Below, one piece after another: positions 8,696 to 18,209 of a stretch of 64,000 nt of DNA. A model generated the notes under the pieces. That model ran no database searches, was not told the origin of the DNA, and was given only the letters and a program-made list of their open reading frames with translations. Origin of the DNA: an uncultured Tenacibaculum sp. Its GTDB lineage: Bacteria; Bacteroidota; Bacteroidia; Flavobacteriales; Flavobacteriaceae. Within the stretch, counting starts at the first letter, position 1; every line of letters starts with the position of its first letter. The DNA is taken from positions 124,001-188,000 of the forward strand of contig CANNGJ010000002.1 of the NCBI GenBank assembly GCA_947504185.1, read 5' to 3'. The position numbers were made by a program, and so were the translations under genes.

Positions 8696-9304
8696 ATGGC
8701 TTTTGAATTACCAGAATTAGGATATGCGTACGACGCTTTAGAACCAAATATAGATGCAAGAACTATGGAAATTCACCATAGCAAACACCATAACGGATAT
8801 ACAACTAAATTAAACGCAGCAATTGCTGGTACTGATTTAGAAGGAAAATCTATCGAAGATATTTTAGGGAATTTAGATATGAGCAACGGTGGTGTTCGTA
8901 ATAATGGAGGTGGATTTTACAATCACTCTTTATTTTGGACAGTAATGAACCCTGAAGATAGAGGATACTTATCTGGAGAATTAAAAGATGCTATCGAAGC
9001 TGAATTTGGTTCAAAAGAAGCTTTTATCGACGCTTTTTCTAAAGCAGCAGCTACTCAATTCGGATCTGGATGGGCATGGTTATGTGTTCATAAAGGAGGA
9101 AAAGTAGAAGTATGTTCTACTCCTAACCAAGACAACCCATTAATGCCTGGTGTAACTTGTGGTGGAACTCCAATTTTAGGATTAGATGTTTGGGAGCACG
9201 CTTACTACTTAAACTACCAAAACCGTCGTCCAGATTATATTGATGCTTTCTTTAAAGTAATCAACTGGAACGAAGTTGAAAGAAGATATGCTGAAGCTAA
9301 ATAA
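8696..9304 (+). CDS. Superoxide dismutase, Fe/Mn family
   Basis: This 202-residue enzyme converts superoxide to O2 and H2O2. The four metal ligands are visible: His27 in [11 protein letters not shown], His77 in YNHSLFW, and Asp164 and His168 in [12 protein letters not shown]. The length fits a full-size enzyme, and no signal peptide is present, so it is cytoplasmic. Whether Fe or Mn is preferred cannot be decided reliably by eye. Its promoter region carries a perfect palindrome and a strong terminator follows, so it is an independent, probably regulated unit. Confidence 0.94.
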   Translation: MAFELPELGYAYDALEPNIDARTMEIHHSKHHNGYTTKLNAAIAGTDLEGKSIEDILGNLDMSNGGVRNNGGGFYNHSLFWTVMNPEDRGYLSGELKDAIEAEFGSKEAFIDAFSKAAATQFGSGWAWLCVHKGGKVEVCSTPNQDNPLMPGVTCGGTPILGLDVWEHAYYLNYQNRRPDYIDAFFKVINWNEVERRYAEAK

Positions 9305-9321
9305 TTAGCTTAATATAAAAT

Positions 9322-9353
9322 AAAAAACCGAAGTTTTAGCTTCGGTTTTTTTT
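9322..9353 (+). terminator. sod terminator
   Basis: The hairpin AAAACCGAAG / CTTCGGTTTT is followed by eight T. The A-run on the left allows it to serve the convergent gene too. Confidence 0.9.
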
Positions 9354-9385
9354 ATTTCTTTTTTTCTCAACTAAGTTGCCTTTAT

Positions 9386-10534
9386 CTACTTAGTCAAAGC
9401 TTGTTCTAAATCTTTCATTAAATCCTCTACATCTTCTACTCCAATACTTAGGCGAATTAATGAGTTTGTAATACCTAATTTTAAGCGTTCCTCTTCTGGT
9501 ATTGAAGCATGACTCATCGTAATTGGGTGACTCATTAAACTTTCTACTCCACCTAAAGATTCGGCCAACGTAAATATTTTTGTGCTTTTTAAAAAGGTAT
9601 GAGCAGCTTCTATACTCTCATCTTTTAAACGAAAAGAAACCATACCTCCAAAATCATCCATTTGTTTTTTAGCTATTTCATGATTTGAATGACTTTCTAA
9701 ACCAGGATAATATACAGCACTAACTTTTGGATGCTCATTTAAAAATAATGCAACAGCTTTACTGTTTTCACAATGACGCTGCATGCGTAAATGCAGGGTT
9801 TTTATTCCTCTAAGTGCTAAAAAAGAATCCATAGGGCCCACAACAGCGCCAGCTGCATATTGAATAAAATGTAACTCTTTTGCCAATTGAACGTCTTTAA
9901 CAACTAAAGCTCCCATTATTAAGTCAGAATGACCTCCTATATATTTAGTTGCTGAATGCATTACAATATCTGCTCCTAAATCTAACGGGCGTTGTAAATA
10001 TGGTGTTGCAAATGTATTATCAACCCCTACTAAAACATTTGGGTTTTTAGCTTTAGCTGTTGTTGCTATTTTCTCAATATCTGCAATTTTTAATAATGGA
10101 TTTGTTGGTGACTCTATCCAGATAAGTTTAGTAGCATCCGATATTGCGTCCGCAACATTTGTTGCATCTTCCATATCAACAAACCGAAACTTAAATCCAT
10201 ATTTTTGAAATAATTTGGTAAACATTCTATACGTTCCGCCATACAAATCGTTTCCTGCGATAACCTCATCACCTGGATTTAATATTCTTAAAACACAGTC
10301 GATTGCTGCTAAACCTGATGCAAAAGCGAAGCCATGACTTCCGTTTTCAATAGCTGCTAAAGAATTTTCTAAAGCTGTTCTCGTTGGATTTGAAATTCTA
10401 GAGTATTCATACCCTCTATTTATTCCAGGTTGGTTTTGCGCAAAAGTAGATGTTTGAAATATTGGAGTTGATACCGAACCTGTAGCTTCTTCATGCTTTT
10501 GACCTCCATGTATGGTTTTAGTATTAAACTTCAT
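9386..10534 (-). CDS. Trans-sulfuration PLP enzyme, cystathionine gamma-synthase-like
   Basis: This 382-residue member of the Cys/Met metabolism PLP family most resembles cystathionine gamma-synthase, which joins an activated homoserine to cysteine in methionine synthesis. The PLP lysine lies in MHSATKYIGGHSD, and N-terminal segments STPIFQTSTF and EYSRISNPTR are family hallmarks. Cystathionine gamma-lyase and O-acetylhomoserine sulfhydrylase are close relatives, so the exact reaction is not certain. It starts 17 nt after the DinB stop, so the two probably form one unit. The aspartate kinase 2.5 kb away feeds the same pathway. Confidence 0.85.
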   Translation of the reverse strand: MKFNTKTIHGGQKHEEATGSVSTPIFQTSTFAQNQPGINRGYEYSRISNPTRTALENSLAAIENGSHGFAFASGLAAIDCVLRILNPGDEVIAGNDLYGGTYRMFTKLFQKYGFKFRFVDMEDATNVADAISDATKLIWIESPTNPLLKIADIEKIATTAKAKNPNVLVGVDNTFATPYLQRPLDLGADIVMHSATKYIGGHSDLIMGALVVKDVQLAKELHFIQYAAGAVVGPMDSFLALRGIKTLHLRMQRHCENSKAVALFLNEHPKVSAVYYPGLESHSNHEIAKKQMDDFGGMVSFRLKDESIEAAHTFLKSTKIFTLAESLGGVESLMSHPITMSHASIPEEERLKLGITNSLIRLSIGVEDVEDLMKDLEQALTK

Positions 10535-10551
10535 CCGATATATTTTTAGTG

Positions 10552-11007
10552 CTATACCAACTTTGTTAATGCCATGATAGTTCCTAAATGTATACCCTCA
10601 TGTAAGTTATTAAAAGCAATGGCGGTTTCGATAGAATCTAATACAAAACCTGTACTTGTTTCGTAGGTGTTGTACTCCTTGAAAATTCCAGCTTCAAAAT
10701 CTTCTTTTAAAGTATCTGGTAATCCTATCAATAACTCTTTTACTTCTTCTAATTCTTCTTCTGAAAGTGTTACGGTTGGAGAGGTTCCTTTTCTATAATT
10801 TTCAATTAACTCATCAGAAGCTAAACAGTTTAATCCTGATAATTTGTAGTGTAATAGTTGTTGAGTAACAACTAAGTGGGCTACATTCCAAGCAATATTA
10901 TTTTTAAATCCCTCTGGAATTTTGTGTAATTGCTCCATCGATAATCCATCAATTTTTTTTAAAACTAATTCTCTCGATTTTTTTAAAACTTCAAATTGTT
11001 TATTCAT
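10552..11007 (-). CDS. DinB family protein
   Basis: This 151-residue protein has the DinB/YfiT four-helix-bundle pattern. An N-terminal helix carries a leading Trp-Asn-x-x-His motif (WNVAHLVVTQQLL, about residues 40-52). A C-terminal helix carries a His (LHEGIHLGTIMALTKLV). These histidines would form a metal site. Some relatives are thiol-dependent transferases; no specific reaction can be assigned here. It is the first gene of a unit with the cystathionine gamma-synthase-like gene, and a perfect -7 element lies 25 nt upstream. Confidence 0.75.
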   Translation of the reverse strand: MNKQFEVLKKSRELVLKKIDGLSMEQLHKIPEGFKNNIAWNVAHLVVTQQLLHYKLSGLNCLASDELIENYRKGTSPTVTLSEEELEEVKELLIGLPDTLKEDFEAGIFKEYNTYETSTGFVLDSIETAIAFNNLHEGIHLGTIMALTKLV

Positions 11008-11032
11008 TATTCTAATCTATTTTAGCGTTTAC

Positions 11033-11040
11033 CAAAGATA
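11033..11040 (-). promoter_or_regulatory. -7 promoter element for dinB - cystathionine synthase unit
   Basis: The minus strand reads TATCTTTG, an exact TAnnTTTG match. Confidence 0.55.
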
Positions 11041-11051
11041 ATTATTTAGCC

Positions 11052-11399
11052 ATGAAGAAAGTTTATTTTTTACAAACTTGTGATACTTGTCGTAGAATAT
11101 TAAAAGAAGTAAATCTTGACGGATTTGAAAAACAAGAAATAAAAACAAATGCTTTAACTATTGAACAGTTAGAGGAAATGCGAAAATTGACCAACAGCTA
11201 TGAGAGCTTGTTTAATAAACGAGCAAAACTGTATCGAGAAATGGATTTGAAAAATCAGAATATAACTGAAAAAGACTACCGCCAGTATATTTTAGATGAG
11301 TATACTTTTTTAAAACGTCCAGTTTTTATTATTGAAGATGAAATTTTTATTGGAAATAGTAAAAAAGTTATTGAAGCTTTAAAAAATCGATTAGCATAA
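11052..11399 (+). CDS. ArsC/Spx family thioredoxin-fold protein
   Basis: This 115-residue protein has the ArsC/Spx fold: Cys10 and Cys13 in FLQTCDTCRR at the end of the first strand, and a C-terminal RPVFIIEDEIFIGNSKKVIEAL segment. Relatives range from glutathione-linked arsenate reductases to regulatory Spx proteins. No arsenic genes lie nearby, so arsenate reduction should not be assumed. It is divergent from dinB and ends in its own hairpin. Residues 40-115 and the terminator have a roughly 91% identical but 5'-truncated second copy at 52575-52833. Confidence 0.8.
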   Translation: MKKVYFLQTCDTCRRILKEVNLDGFEKQEIKTNALTIEQLEEMRKLTNSYESLFNKRAKLYREMDLKNQNITEKDYRQYILDEYTFLKRPVFIIEDEIFIGNSKKVIEALKNRLA

Positions 11400-11400
11400 A

Positions 11401-11430
11401 AAAGCAGAAGTATAAAACTTCTGCTTTTTA
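11401..11430. terminator. Terminator shared by arsC-like and HMA genes
   Basis: The hairpin AAAGCAGAAG / CTTCTGCTTT has A and T runs on its two sides and lies between convergent genes. Confidence 0.85.
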
Positions 11431-11431
11431 A

Positions 11432-11698
11432 TTATTTATTTACTTTACCTACTGCACAGCTTACAAATGATTTTGCTTTGTGTAATACTGTGTTTTTATC
11501 GCCTACTTCTGGGTATCCTAGTTTAGATAATTTTTCTTTTACCAAAATTAAAGTTGCTTCATTACTTGTTAAAGTTACTAACGAGTTTTCTACATCAACA
11601 TTTACGTTTTCTGTACCTTTTATTGAATTTAATCCGTTAATAATAGTGTTTGCACAACCTCCACATTTTAAATTCTCTATATAAATTTCTTGTTTCAT
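11432..11698 (-). CDS. Heavy-metal-associated (HMA) domain protein
   Basis: This 88-residue soluble protein is a single HMA (ferredoxin-like beta-alpha-beta-beta-alpha-beta) domain with a metal-binding CxxC at Cys12 and Cys15 (LKCGGCANTI). Such proteins are usually copper chaperones, although here it has a short C-terminal extension with one more Cys. It is the last gene of the ruvB-led operon, starting right after the rhodanese lipoprotein. The context with sulfur genes allows a role in metal or thiol handling, but none is shown. Confidence 0.85.
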   Translation of the reverse strand: MKQEIYIENLKCGGCANTIINGLNSIKGTENVNVDVENSLVTLTSNEATLILVKEKLSKLGYPEVGDKNTVLHKAKSFVSCAVGKVNK

Positions 11699-11699
11699 T

Positions 11700-12077
11700 T
11701 TACTTGTTTTTTTCTTCCCAAGCCATATAACCTCCTAAAACATTATACGGTTGAAAACCATTTTTTAACAACACATCTGCTGCTATTTTACTTCTACCTC
11801 CCGATCGGCAATAAATATATACTGGGTTTGATTTATCTAACTTTTCTAAGGCTAGTTTCTCAAAATCATCAGCTGTTACATTTATTTTTATTGCATTATC
11901 AATAATACCATCAGCCCACTCACCTGGAGTTCTAACATCTATTAATTGAACATTCTTATCGTTATTTAATACAACCTGTAAATCTTCAACTGTAATATCT
12001 ACAATTCCTTCATTTTGTGGTTTACATGAAAAAGCAATAGAAGCCACTAATACTAAAAATAGAACGATTTTTTTCAT
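11700..12077 (-). CDS. Rhodanese-like domain lipoprotein
   Basis: This 125-residue protein has a signal peptide with a lipobox ending at Cys18 (SIAFSC), so it is likely anchored on the periplasmic face. It then carries one rhodanese domain with active-site Cys90 in YIYCRSGGRS. Rhodaneses move sulfane sulfur to acceptors such as cyanide or thiols. The catalytic Cys and the loop after it are intact. It follows the MBL/rhodanese gene by 6 nt within the sulfur operon. Confidence 0.87.
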   Translation of the reverse strand: MKKIVLFLVLVASIAFSCKPQNEGIVDITVEDLQVVLNNDKNVQLIDVRTPGEWADGIIDNAIKINVTADDFEKLALEKLDKSNPVYIYCRSGGRSKIAADVLLKNGFQPYNVLGGYMAWEEKNK

Positions 12078-12083
12078 TTTATA

Positions 12084-13490
12084 TTACTTTAAAGTTGACG
12101 GACAAACCATATCGGTTCTTTGAATATTTGTTTTTTTAATTGCTCCATAGCCTCCTGCAACATCAATTACATTATGATATCCTCTTGCTTTTAAAATAGA
12201 AGCTGCAATTACCGATCGATACCCTCCTGCACAGTGAATATAAAAATCTTGATCAGTAGGGAATTCTTCTACATGATCATTTAAAAAATCTAACGGTGTA
12301 CTTGGCACATCTACAATATGCTCGTTTGCATATTCTCCTGGCTTACGTGCATCGAAAACTTTTGCATTATTATTTATCGCCTCTTCTAAATCGGTAGCAG
12401 ACACAGAACGTAAGGTATCTATTTCTTTTCCTGACGCTTTCCAAGTATCAAAACTTCCATCTAAATATCCTAAAACATTGTCGAAACCAACACGAGATAA
12501 ACGTGTAATCGTTGTTTCTTCTTCTCCAACCGGAGTTACCAATAAAATAGGTTGCGTAACATCTTTTATCATAGCTCCTACCCAAGGCGCAAACGTACCT
12601 CCTAATCCAATAAAAATAGATTGAGGGATGAATCCTTTAATAAATTCAAACTGATGACGTACATCTAAAATAATCGCGTCTGTTTCATTTGCTATTTTTT
12701 CAAAATCTTCAAAAGATAAAGCTCGTGATCCGCTTTTAATAACATCATCGATAGATTGATATCCTTCCTTGTTCATTTTTACGTTTAAAGGAAAATATGC
12801 AGGTGGAGGTAACAAACCATCGGTAACTTCTTGTACAAATTCTTCTTTTGTCATATCTGCTCGCAACGCATAATTTGTTTTCTTTTGGTCTCCTATAGTT
12901 CCTACAGTTTCTTTACTTAAGTTTTTACCACAAGCTGAACCTGCTCCGTGTGCTGGATATACAATAACTTCATCAGCCAAAGGCATAATTTTAGTTCGTA
13001 AACTATCGTATAACATTCCAGCTAAATCTTCTTGAGTCAAGTCTCCTTTTTGAGCTAAATCAGGACGACCTACATCTCCTAAAAACAAGGTGTCTCCGCT
13101 AAAAATAGCATGATTATTTCCGTCTTTATCTTTTAGCAAATAGGTAGTACTCTCCATCGTATGCCCAGGAGTATGTAATGCCGTAATTGTAATTTCTCCT
13201 ACTTTAAATACTTCTCCATCTTCTGCTGTGTGAGCACTAAATGAAGTTTTTGCAGTTGGACCATATACAATAGTTGCTCCTTTTTTTTCTGCAAGTGTTA
13301 CATGCCCACTAACAAAATCAGCATGAAAATGAGTTTCGAAAATATATTTAATTTTGGCTTCATCTTTAGCTGCTCTCTTTATATATTGTTCTACTTCACG
13401 TAAAGGATCAATGATTGCAACTTCTCCGTTACTTTCAATATAATAAGCTCCTTGTGCTAAACAACCTGTATAAATTTGCTCTATCTTCAT
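12084..13490 (-). CDS. MBL-fold hydrolase with two rhodanese domains (persulfide dioxygenase-like)
   Basis: This 468-residue protein joins an N-terminal metallo-beta-lactamase domain to two rhodanese domains. The metal site is seen in THFHADFVSGH (His54, His56, Asp58), LHTPGHTMES and FSGDTLFLGDVGRPD. The first rhodanese (about 255-350) lacks a cysteine in its active loop and is probably structural. The second (about 365-460) has YIHCAGGYRS, an intact site. Similar fusions oxidise glutathione- or low-thiol persulfides to sulfite (ETHE1/Blh type), which is the likely role. It sits between the SulP transporter and a rhodanese lipoprotein with only 6-nt gaps. Confidence 0.85.
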   Translation of the reverse strand: MKIEQIYTGCLAQGAYYIESNGEVAIIDPLREVEQYIKRAAKDEAKIKYIFETHFHADFVSGHVTLAEKKGATIVYGPTAKTSFSAHTAEDGEVFKVGEITITALHTPGHTMESTTYLLKDKDGNNHAIFSGDTLFLGDVGRPDLAQKGDLTQEDLAGMLYDSLRTKIMPLADEVIVYPAHGAGSACGKNLSKETVGTIGDQKKTNYALRADMTKEEFVQEVTDGLLPPPAYFPLNVKMNKEGYQSIDDVIKSGSRALSFEDFEKIANETDAIILDVRHQFEFIKGFIPQSIFIGLGGTFAPWVGAMIKDVTQPILLVTPVGEEETTITRLSRVGFDNVLGYLDGSFDTWKASGKEIDTLRSVSATDLEEAINNNAKVFDARKPGEYANEHIVDVPSTPLDFLNDHVEEFPTDQDFYIHCAGGYRSVIAASILKARGYHNVIDVAGGYGAIKKTNIQRTDMVCPSTLK

Positions 13491-13496
13491 AATATA

Positions 13497-15227
13497 CTAT
13501 TCGTACGCTTGATGTATATATTGCGCGTACTTTTTTTGATTTTGATTATCTCCCGTTTTATAAAAATTTACAGCTCCGTTTGGTCTCATAAAAAAATGAT
13601 CTAAACTAAGTACCTCTAATAAACCACCTCTAAAAAAGGCATCTCTTACAGGTCCTTTTACTGCTGCAAAATAAAACTCTATATTTCTTTTTTTATAATA
13701 CTTAATTCTTTCTTTAAGCATTTCTATTCCTGTACTATCTACTCTATTAATGCTCTCTGCGTCTAATACAATCAATTTTAATGCCTCACCTTTTTCCTCT
13801 GTCAATTCGTCTAACTTATCTCTAAAATAATTTGAATTGGCGTAAAATAACTGTGCGTCAAATCGAAAAACCAATACTTCGTTATCAATAACTACTTCCT
13901 TAAAACGAGATTTATTTCTGTAAAAATCTGAATTAGGAACTTTACCTAATTCTATTGCATAAGGTCTTGATGTTCTAAAAATTAAAACGATTAACGATAA
14001 TCCTACACCTATTAAAATTCCTTGTTCTATTCCAAAAAATAAGGTTGAAAAGAAAGTCGCAATTAAGAGCCAGAAATCCAAGTTATTTGCTTTCCATAAT
14101 CTTCTTGCTTCTTTAACATTTATTAAATTAAAAACGGCTACAATAATTATTGCGGCTAATATTGTTTTTGGTAAATGATAAAATATTGGTGTTAAAAAAA
14201 GAAGAGTAAATACTACAATAATTGCCGAAATAATTGCTGAGACCCCTGTAGTTCCACCTGATTCTTCGTTTATTGCTGAACGAGAAAAACTAGAGGTTGA
14301 TGGATAGGATTGAAATAATGACCCAACAATATTACTTATTCCTAAAGCAACCAATTCTTGATTTGGTCGTATACGATACTCATCTTGTTTTGCTTCTAAT
14401 GTTTTTCCTATCGAAATAGTTTCTAAATACCCAACCATTACCAGTGTTGCTGCAATAGGAAATAATTCTCTTACTAAAGCAATATCTATTACAGGTATTG
14501 TAAATTTTGGTAATCCAGAAGGAATGTCTTTTACTATAGCAACATCAGTAAATTGGTTTCCAAAAAAACGAATGGCTAAAATTCCTAGAGCAACAACAAT
14601 TAATGCATTTGGTATTTTCTTATTTATTTTTCTAAACGTCATTATTATAACGCAAGCAATAATACCTATTATCGTTGTATTCATATTGAAGTATTTTATT
14701 CTATTAAAAACATCTTCTAATAAAATATGTACTTGATCACTTTGTAAAAATTCAACTCCAAATAAATTTCTAAATTGATTTAAACCAATAATTAAGGCTA
14801 CTGCTGATGTAAATCCAATAATTACTGGTCGTGATAAAAAATTAACAATAAATCCTAAGCGTAAAACACCCATTAAAAATTGGATGGTACCTACCATTAA
14901 TGCTAATAAAATAGCAATAGCAATATAACTTTCAGATCCTATTAAGGCTAGTGTTGAAACTCCTGTTGCTACTATTAAAGAATCCATTGCTACCGGACCT
15001 ATTGCTACTTGACGAGAAGAACCAAATACAGCGTACATTAATTGCGGAACTAAAGCTGCATATAAACCATAAATTGGTGGTAAACCCGCTATTAAAGCAT
15101 AGGCTATTCCTTGTGGAATCAACACAATAGCAACTGTTATACCAGCTACTACATCTCCTCTTAATTGAGACTTTTTATAGTTGGGTAACCATTCTAATAT
15201 GGGTATTAGTTTCTTTAGTAATTTCAT
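13497..15227 (-). CDS. SulP family anion transporter with STAS domain
   Basis: This 576-residue protein has a SulP membrane domain of many helices (about residues 25-425) that starts with the signature GDVVAGITVAIVLIPQGIAY. A cytoplasmic STAS domain follows at about 445-555. SulP proteins carry sulfate, bicarbonate or other anions. With the persulfide-handling genes directly downstream, sulfate or sulfite movement is plausible, but specificity cannot be read from sequence. It begins 3 nt after the ruvB stop, so it depends on the ruvB promoter. Confidence 0.9.
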   Translation of the reverse strand: MKLLKKLIPILEWLPNYKKSQLRGDVVAGITVAIVLIPQGIAYALIAGLPPIYGLYAALVPQLMYAVFGSSRQVAIGPVAMDSLIVATGVSTLALIGSESYIAIAILLALMVGTIQFLMGVLRLGFIVNFLSRPVIIGFTSAVALIIGLNQFRNLFGVEFLQSDQVHILLEDVFNRIKYFNMNTTIIGIIACVIIMTFRKINKKIPNALIVVALGILAIRFFGNQFTDVAIVKDIPSGLPKFTIPVIDIALVRELFPIAATLVMVGYLETISIGKTLEAKQDEYRIRPNQELVALGISNIVGSLFQSYPSTSSFSRSAINEESGGTTGVSAIISAIIVVFTLLFLTPIFYHLPKTILAAIIIVAVFNLINVKEARRLWKANNLDFWLLIATFFSTLFFGIEQGILIGVGLSLIVLIFRTSRPYAIELGKVPNSDFYRNKSRFKEVVIDNEVLVFRFDAQLFYANSNYFRDKLDELTEEKGEALKLIVLDAESINRVDSTGIEMLKERIKYYKKRNIEFYFAAVKGPVRDAFFRGGLLEVLSLDHFFMRPNGAVNFYKTGDNQNQKKYAQYIHQAYE

Positions 15228-15230
15228 GCT

Positions 15231-16253
15231 TTAAAAAAGCTCTCCTTGACTTTTTCCTTTTATTCTTCCTAAATGTTTATATGCTAAATCCGTTACTTCT
15301 CTTCCACGAGGCGTACGCATTATAAATCCTTGTTGAATTAAAAATGGTTCGTAAACCTCTTCAATCGTCTCAGAATTTTCTGATACTGCTGTTGCTAAAG
15401 TAGAGATTCCTACCGGGCCCCCTTTAAATTTATCGATTATGGTTGTTAGAATCTTGTTGTCCATTTCATCTAAACCATGTGCATCAACATTCAATGCTTT
15501 TAAAGCATATTGAGCAATTTCTATAGTTATGGTTCCATCTCCTTTTATCTGTGCAAAATCACGTACTCTACGTAACAATGCATTTGCAATACGTGGTGTA
15601 CCTCTACTACGTCCAGCAATTTCAATAGCTGCTTCCATAGAAATAGGAACACCTAAAATGTATGAGCTTCTTTGAACAATGGTTGTAAGTAATTCAGTTG
15701 TATAATAATGTAATCGACTACTGATACCAAAACGAGCTCTCATCGGAGCTGTTAATAATCCTGAACGTGTTGTTGCACCAATTAGCGTAAAAGGCTCTAA
15801 ATCGATTTGAACTGTACGTGCATTTGGCCCAGATTCAATCATAATATCGATTTTATAATCTTCCATTGCAGAATATAAATACTCTTCTACGATAGGACTT
15901 AATCGATGGATTTCATCAATAAACAATACATCTCGTTCATCAAGGTTTGTTAATAAACCTGCTAAGTCTCCTGGTTTATCTAATACAGGACCTGAAGTAA
16001 CTTTTATACTTACTCCTAACTCATTTGCTAAAATATGAGCTAACGTTGTTTTCCCTAAACCTGGAGGTCCATGAAACAACGTATGGTCTAAAGCTTCTTC
16101 ACGTTGATTAGCTGCTTCAACAAAAATTTTTAAATTTTCAATTGCTTGATCTTGACCTGAAAAATCATCAAAGGAAAGTGGACGTAGCTTTTTTTCTACA
16201 TCTAATTCTTCATTCGTTAAATTTGTATTTTCAGGATTCAGATTTTCATTCAT
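15231..16253 (-). CDS. ruvB: Holliday junction branch-migration helicase RuvB
   Basis: This 340-residue AAA+ ATPase drives branch migration of Holliday junctions with RuvA. It shows Walker [13 protein letters not shown], Walker [10 protein letters not shown], sensor [18 protein letters not shown] and the C-terminal winged helix [15 protein letters not shown]. Its length is typical. It is the first gene of a unit that continues into SulP, MBL/rhodanese, rhodanese and HMA genes. The -7 element lies only 7 nt before the ATG, which suggests a leaderless or nearly leaderless transcript. Confidence 0.97.
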   Translation of the reverse strand: MNENLNPENTNLTNEELDVEKKLRPLSFDDFSGQDQAIENLKIFVEAANQREEALDHTLFHGPPGLGKTTLAHILANELGVSIKVTSGPVLDKPGDLAGLLTNLDERDVLFIDEIHRLSPIVEEYLYSAMEDYKIDIMIESGPNARTVQIDLEPFTLIGATTRSGLLTAPMRARFGISSRLHYYTTELLTTIVQRSSYILGVPISMEAAIEIAGRSRGTPRIANALLRRVRDFAQIKGDGTITIEIAQYALKALNVDAHGLDEMDNKILTTIIDKFKGGPVGISTLATAVSENSETIEEVYEPFLIQQGFIMRTPRGREVTDLAYKHLGRIKGKSQGELF

Positions 16254-16260
16254 AAGAGCA

Positions 16261-16268
16261 CAAATATA
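16261..16268 (-). promoter_or_regulatory. -7 promoter element very close to ruvB start
   Basis: The minus strand reads TATATTTG, an exact TAnnTTTG match separated from the ruvB ATG by 7 nt. Confidence 0.6.
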
Positions 16269-16354
16269 CTTGAATTATAAATTTTGAATTGTAATAAATG
16301 TTACTTAGCAACATTAGTAATGCTAAGATACATATTCACTGTTGATTTAAGTGT

Positions 16355-16386
16355 ATAAAAAAAGCCTCCCAAATTGGAAGGCTTAA
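16355..16386 (-). terminator. Terminator of the act-cox operon
   Basis: The hairpin AAGCCT.CC / GG.AGGCTT is followed on the minus strand by a run of seven T, just after the coxI stop. Confidence 0.8.
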
Positions 16387-16404
16387 TTTTAATTTTATCT
16401 TTTT

Positions 16405-18174
16405 TTAAGATGGCTCTTCTCCATCTAATAACGGTGTTGTTTGTAATACGAAATCTTTTCCGTGTACATACTCACCATTTTCATCTGTCTTACTATAATC
16501 ATAAGCCCATCTGTGAACTTCAGGAATTGCTCCTGGCCAGTTACCGTGAATATGCTCTACTGGAGTAGTCCATTCTAACGTATTAGAGTTCCATGGGTTT
16601 TGAGTTGCTTTTTGTCCTCTATAAATAGAGATAAAGAAGTTTGCTAAGAATATTAACTGAGCAGCTCCTCCAATAATAGCCATTACCGTCATGAATACGT
16701 TAATCTCTACTAAATCATCAAACATTGGGAAGTTTGAATTTGTGTAATAACGACGAGGTAAACCTGCTAAACCAACAAAGTGCATTGGGAAAAATACCCC
16801 GTAAGCAGTAATGATTGTTAACCAGAAGTGCCAGTAACCTAATGTTTTGTTCATCATTCTACCATACATTTTCGGGAACCAGTGATACACACCTGCAAAC
16901 ATTCCTAATAAAGCAGATACACCCATTACTAAATGGAAATGCGCTACTACGAAATACGTATCGTGTACATTAATATCTAATGCTGAATCTCCTAAAACTA
17001 ATCCTGTTAAACCTCCTGTTACGAATGTAGAAACTAATCCGATAGAGAATAACATTGCTGGATTTAATTGTAAGTTACCTTTCCATAAGGTGGTAATGTA
17101 GTTAAATGCCTTTACTGCTGATGGAATCGCAATTAATACTGTTGTAAAAGTAAACACAGATCCTAAGAATGGATTCATTCCTGAGATAAACATGTGGTGA
17201 CCCCATACAATTGTAGATAAAAATGCAATTGCCATAATAGATCCAATCATTGCGCGGTAACCAAAAATTGGCTTACGAGCATTTGTTGAAATAATTTCAG
17301 AAGTAATACCTAATGCTGGTAATAATATAATATATACTTCTGGGTGACCTAAGAACCAAAATAAGTGTTCAAATAATACTGGCGACCCACCTTGATAGTG
17401 TAATACTTCACCTGAAATAAAGATGTCTGATAAAAAGAATGACGTACCGAAGCTTCTATCTAAAATTAATAACAACGCTGCTGATAATAATACCGGGAAT
17501 GAAATCACACCAATAATAGCTGTAATAAAGAACGCCCACATTGTTAATGGTAAGCGCGTCATTTTCATTCCTTTTGTACGTAAGTTTAAAATAGTTACGA
17601 TATAGTTTAATGACCCAATTAATGATGATGCAATAAAAATAGCCATAGATACTAACCATAATGTCATACCTGTACCCGATCCTGGAATAGCTTGTGGTAA
17701 TGCTGATAATGGTGGATATATTGTCCATCCTGCAGATGCTGGCCCTGCTTCAACAAATAATGAAATTACCATGATTACTGATGATAAGAAAAATAACCAG
17801 TAAGAAACCATGTTTAAGAACCCAGATGCCATATCACGAGCTCCAATTTGTAATGGAATTAATAAGTTTGAAAAAGTACCACTTAAACCTGCTGTTAATA
17901 CAAAGAATACCATTATTGTACCATGAATTGTAACCAATGCTAAGTACATATCAGGGTCCATAATTCCATCTGTTTGATGAGAACCTAAAAATGCTTCAAT
18001 GATAGAAAACGATTTTTCTGGCCATGCAATTTGTAAACGGAATAACATAGACATAAACCCTCCTATTATACCCATAAATATACCGGTTACTAGGAACTGC
18101 TTCGAGATCATTTTATGATCTTGACTGAAGATGTATTTAGTTACAAATGTTTCTTTGTGATGATGATCTGACAT
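16405..18174 (-). CDS. Cytochrome c oxidase subunit I (aa3-type, heme-copper)
   Basis: This 589-residue polytopic protein holds heme a and the heme a3/CuB centre, where O2 is reduced to water with proton pumping. The CuB and heme region shows FWFLGHPEVYIILLPALG, GHHMFISGMNP, and HDTYFVVAHFHLVMG with the heme ligands. The K-channel segment after the HHMF motif is present, and the E of HPEVY fits an A-type oxidase with a D-channel end. The charged Met-Ser-Asp-His start fits a cytoplasmic N-terminus. It is the last gene of the act-cox operon. Subunit III is not in the window. Confidence 0.96.
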   Translation of the reverse strand: MSDHHHKETFVTKYIFSQDHKMISKQFLVTGIFMGIIGGFMSMLFRLQIAWPEKSFSIIEAFLGSHQTDGIMDPDMYLALVTIHGTIMVFFVLTAGLSGTFSNLLIPLQIGARDMASGFLNMVSYWLFFLSSVIMVISLFVEAGPASAGWTIYPPLSALPQAIPGSGTGMTLWLVSMAIFIASSLIGSLNYIVTILNLRTKGMKMTRLPLTMWAFFITAIIGVISFPVLLSAALLLILDRSFGTSFFLSDIFISGEVLHYQGGSPVLFEHLFWFLGHPEVYIILLPALGITSEIISTNARKPIFGYRAMIGSIMAIAFLSTIVWGHHMFISGMNPFLGSVFTFTTVLIAIPSAVKAFNYITTLWKGNLQLNPAMLFSIGLVSTFVTGGLTGLVLGDSALDINVHDTYFVVAHFHLVMGVSALLGMFAGVYHWFPKMYGRMMNKTLGYWHFWLTIITAYGVFFPMHFVGLAGLPRRYYTNSNFPMFDDLVEINVFMTVMAIIGGAAQLIFLANFFISIYRGQKATQNPWNSNTLEWTTPVEHIHGNWPGAIPEVHRWAYDYSKTDENGEYVHGKDFVLQTTPLLDGEEPS

Positions 18175-18209
18175 AATCTATATCTTTATATATACTTTTA
18201 AAAAATATC

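Noticed and set aside
11052..11399. Arsenate resistance locus
   Set aside because: Only an ArsC/Spx-fold protein is present; no ArsR, ArsB or Acr3 gene is near.
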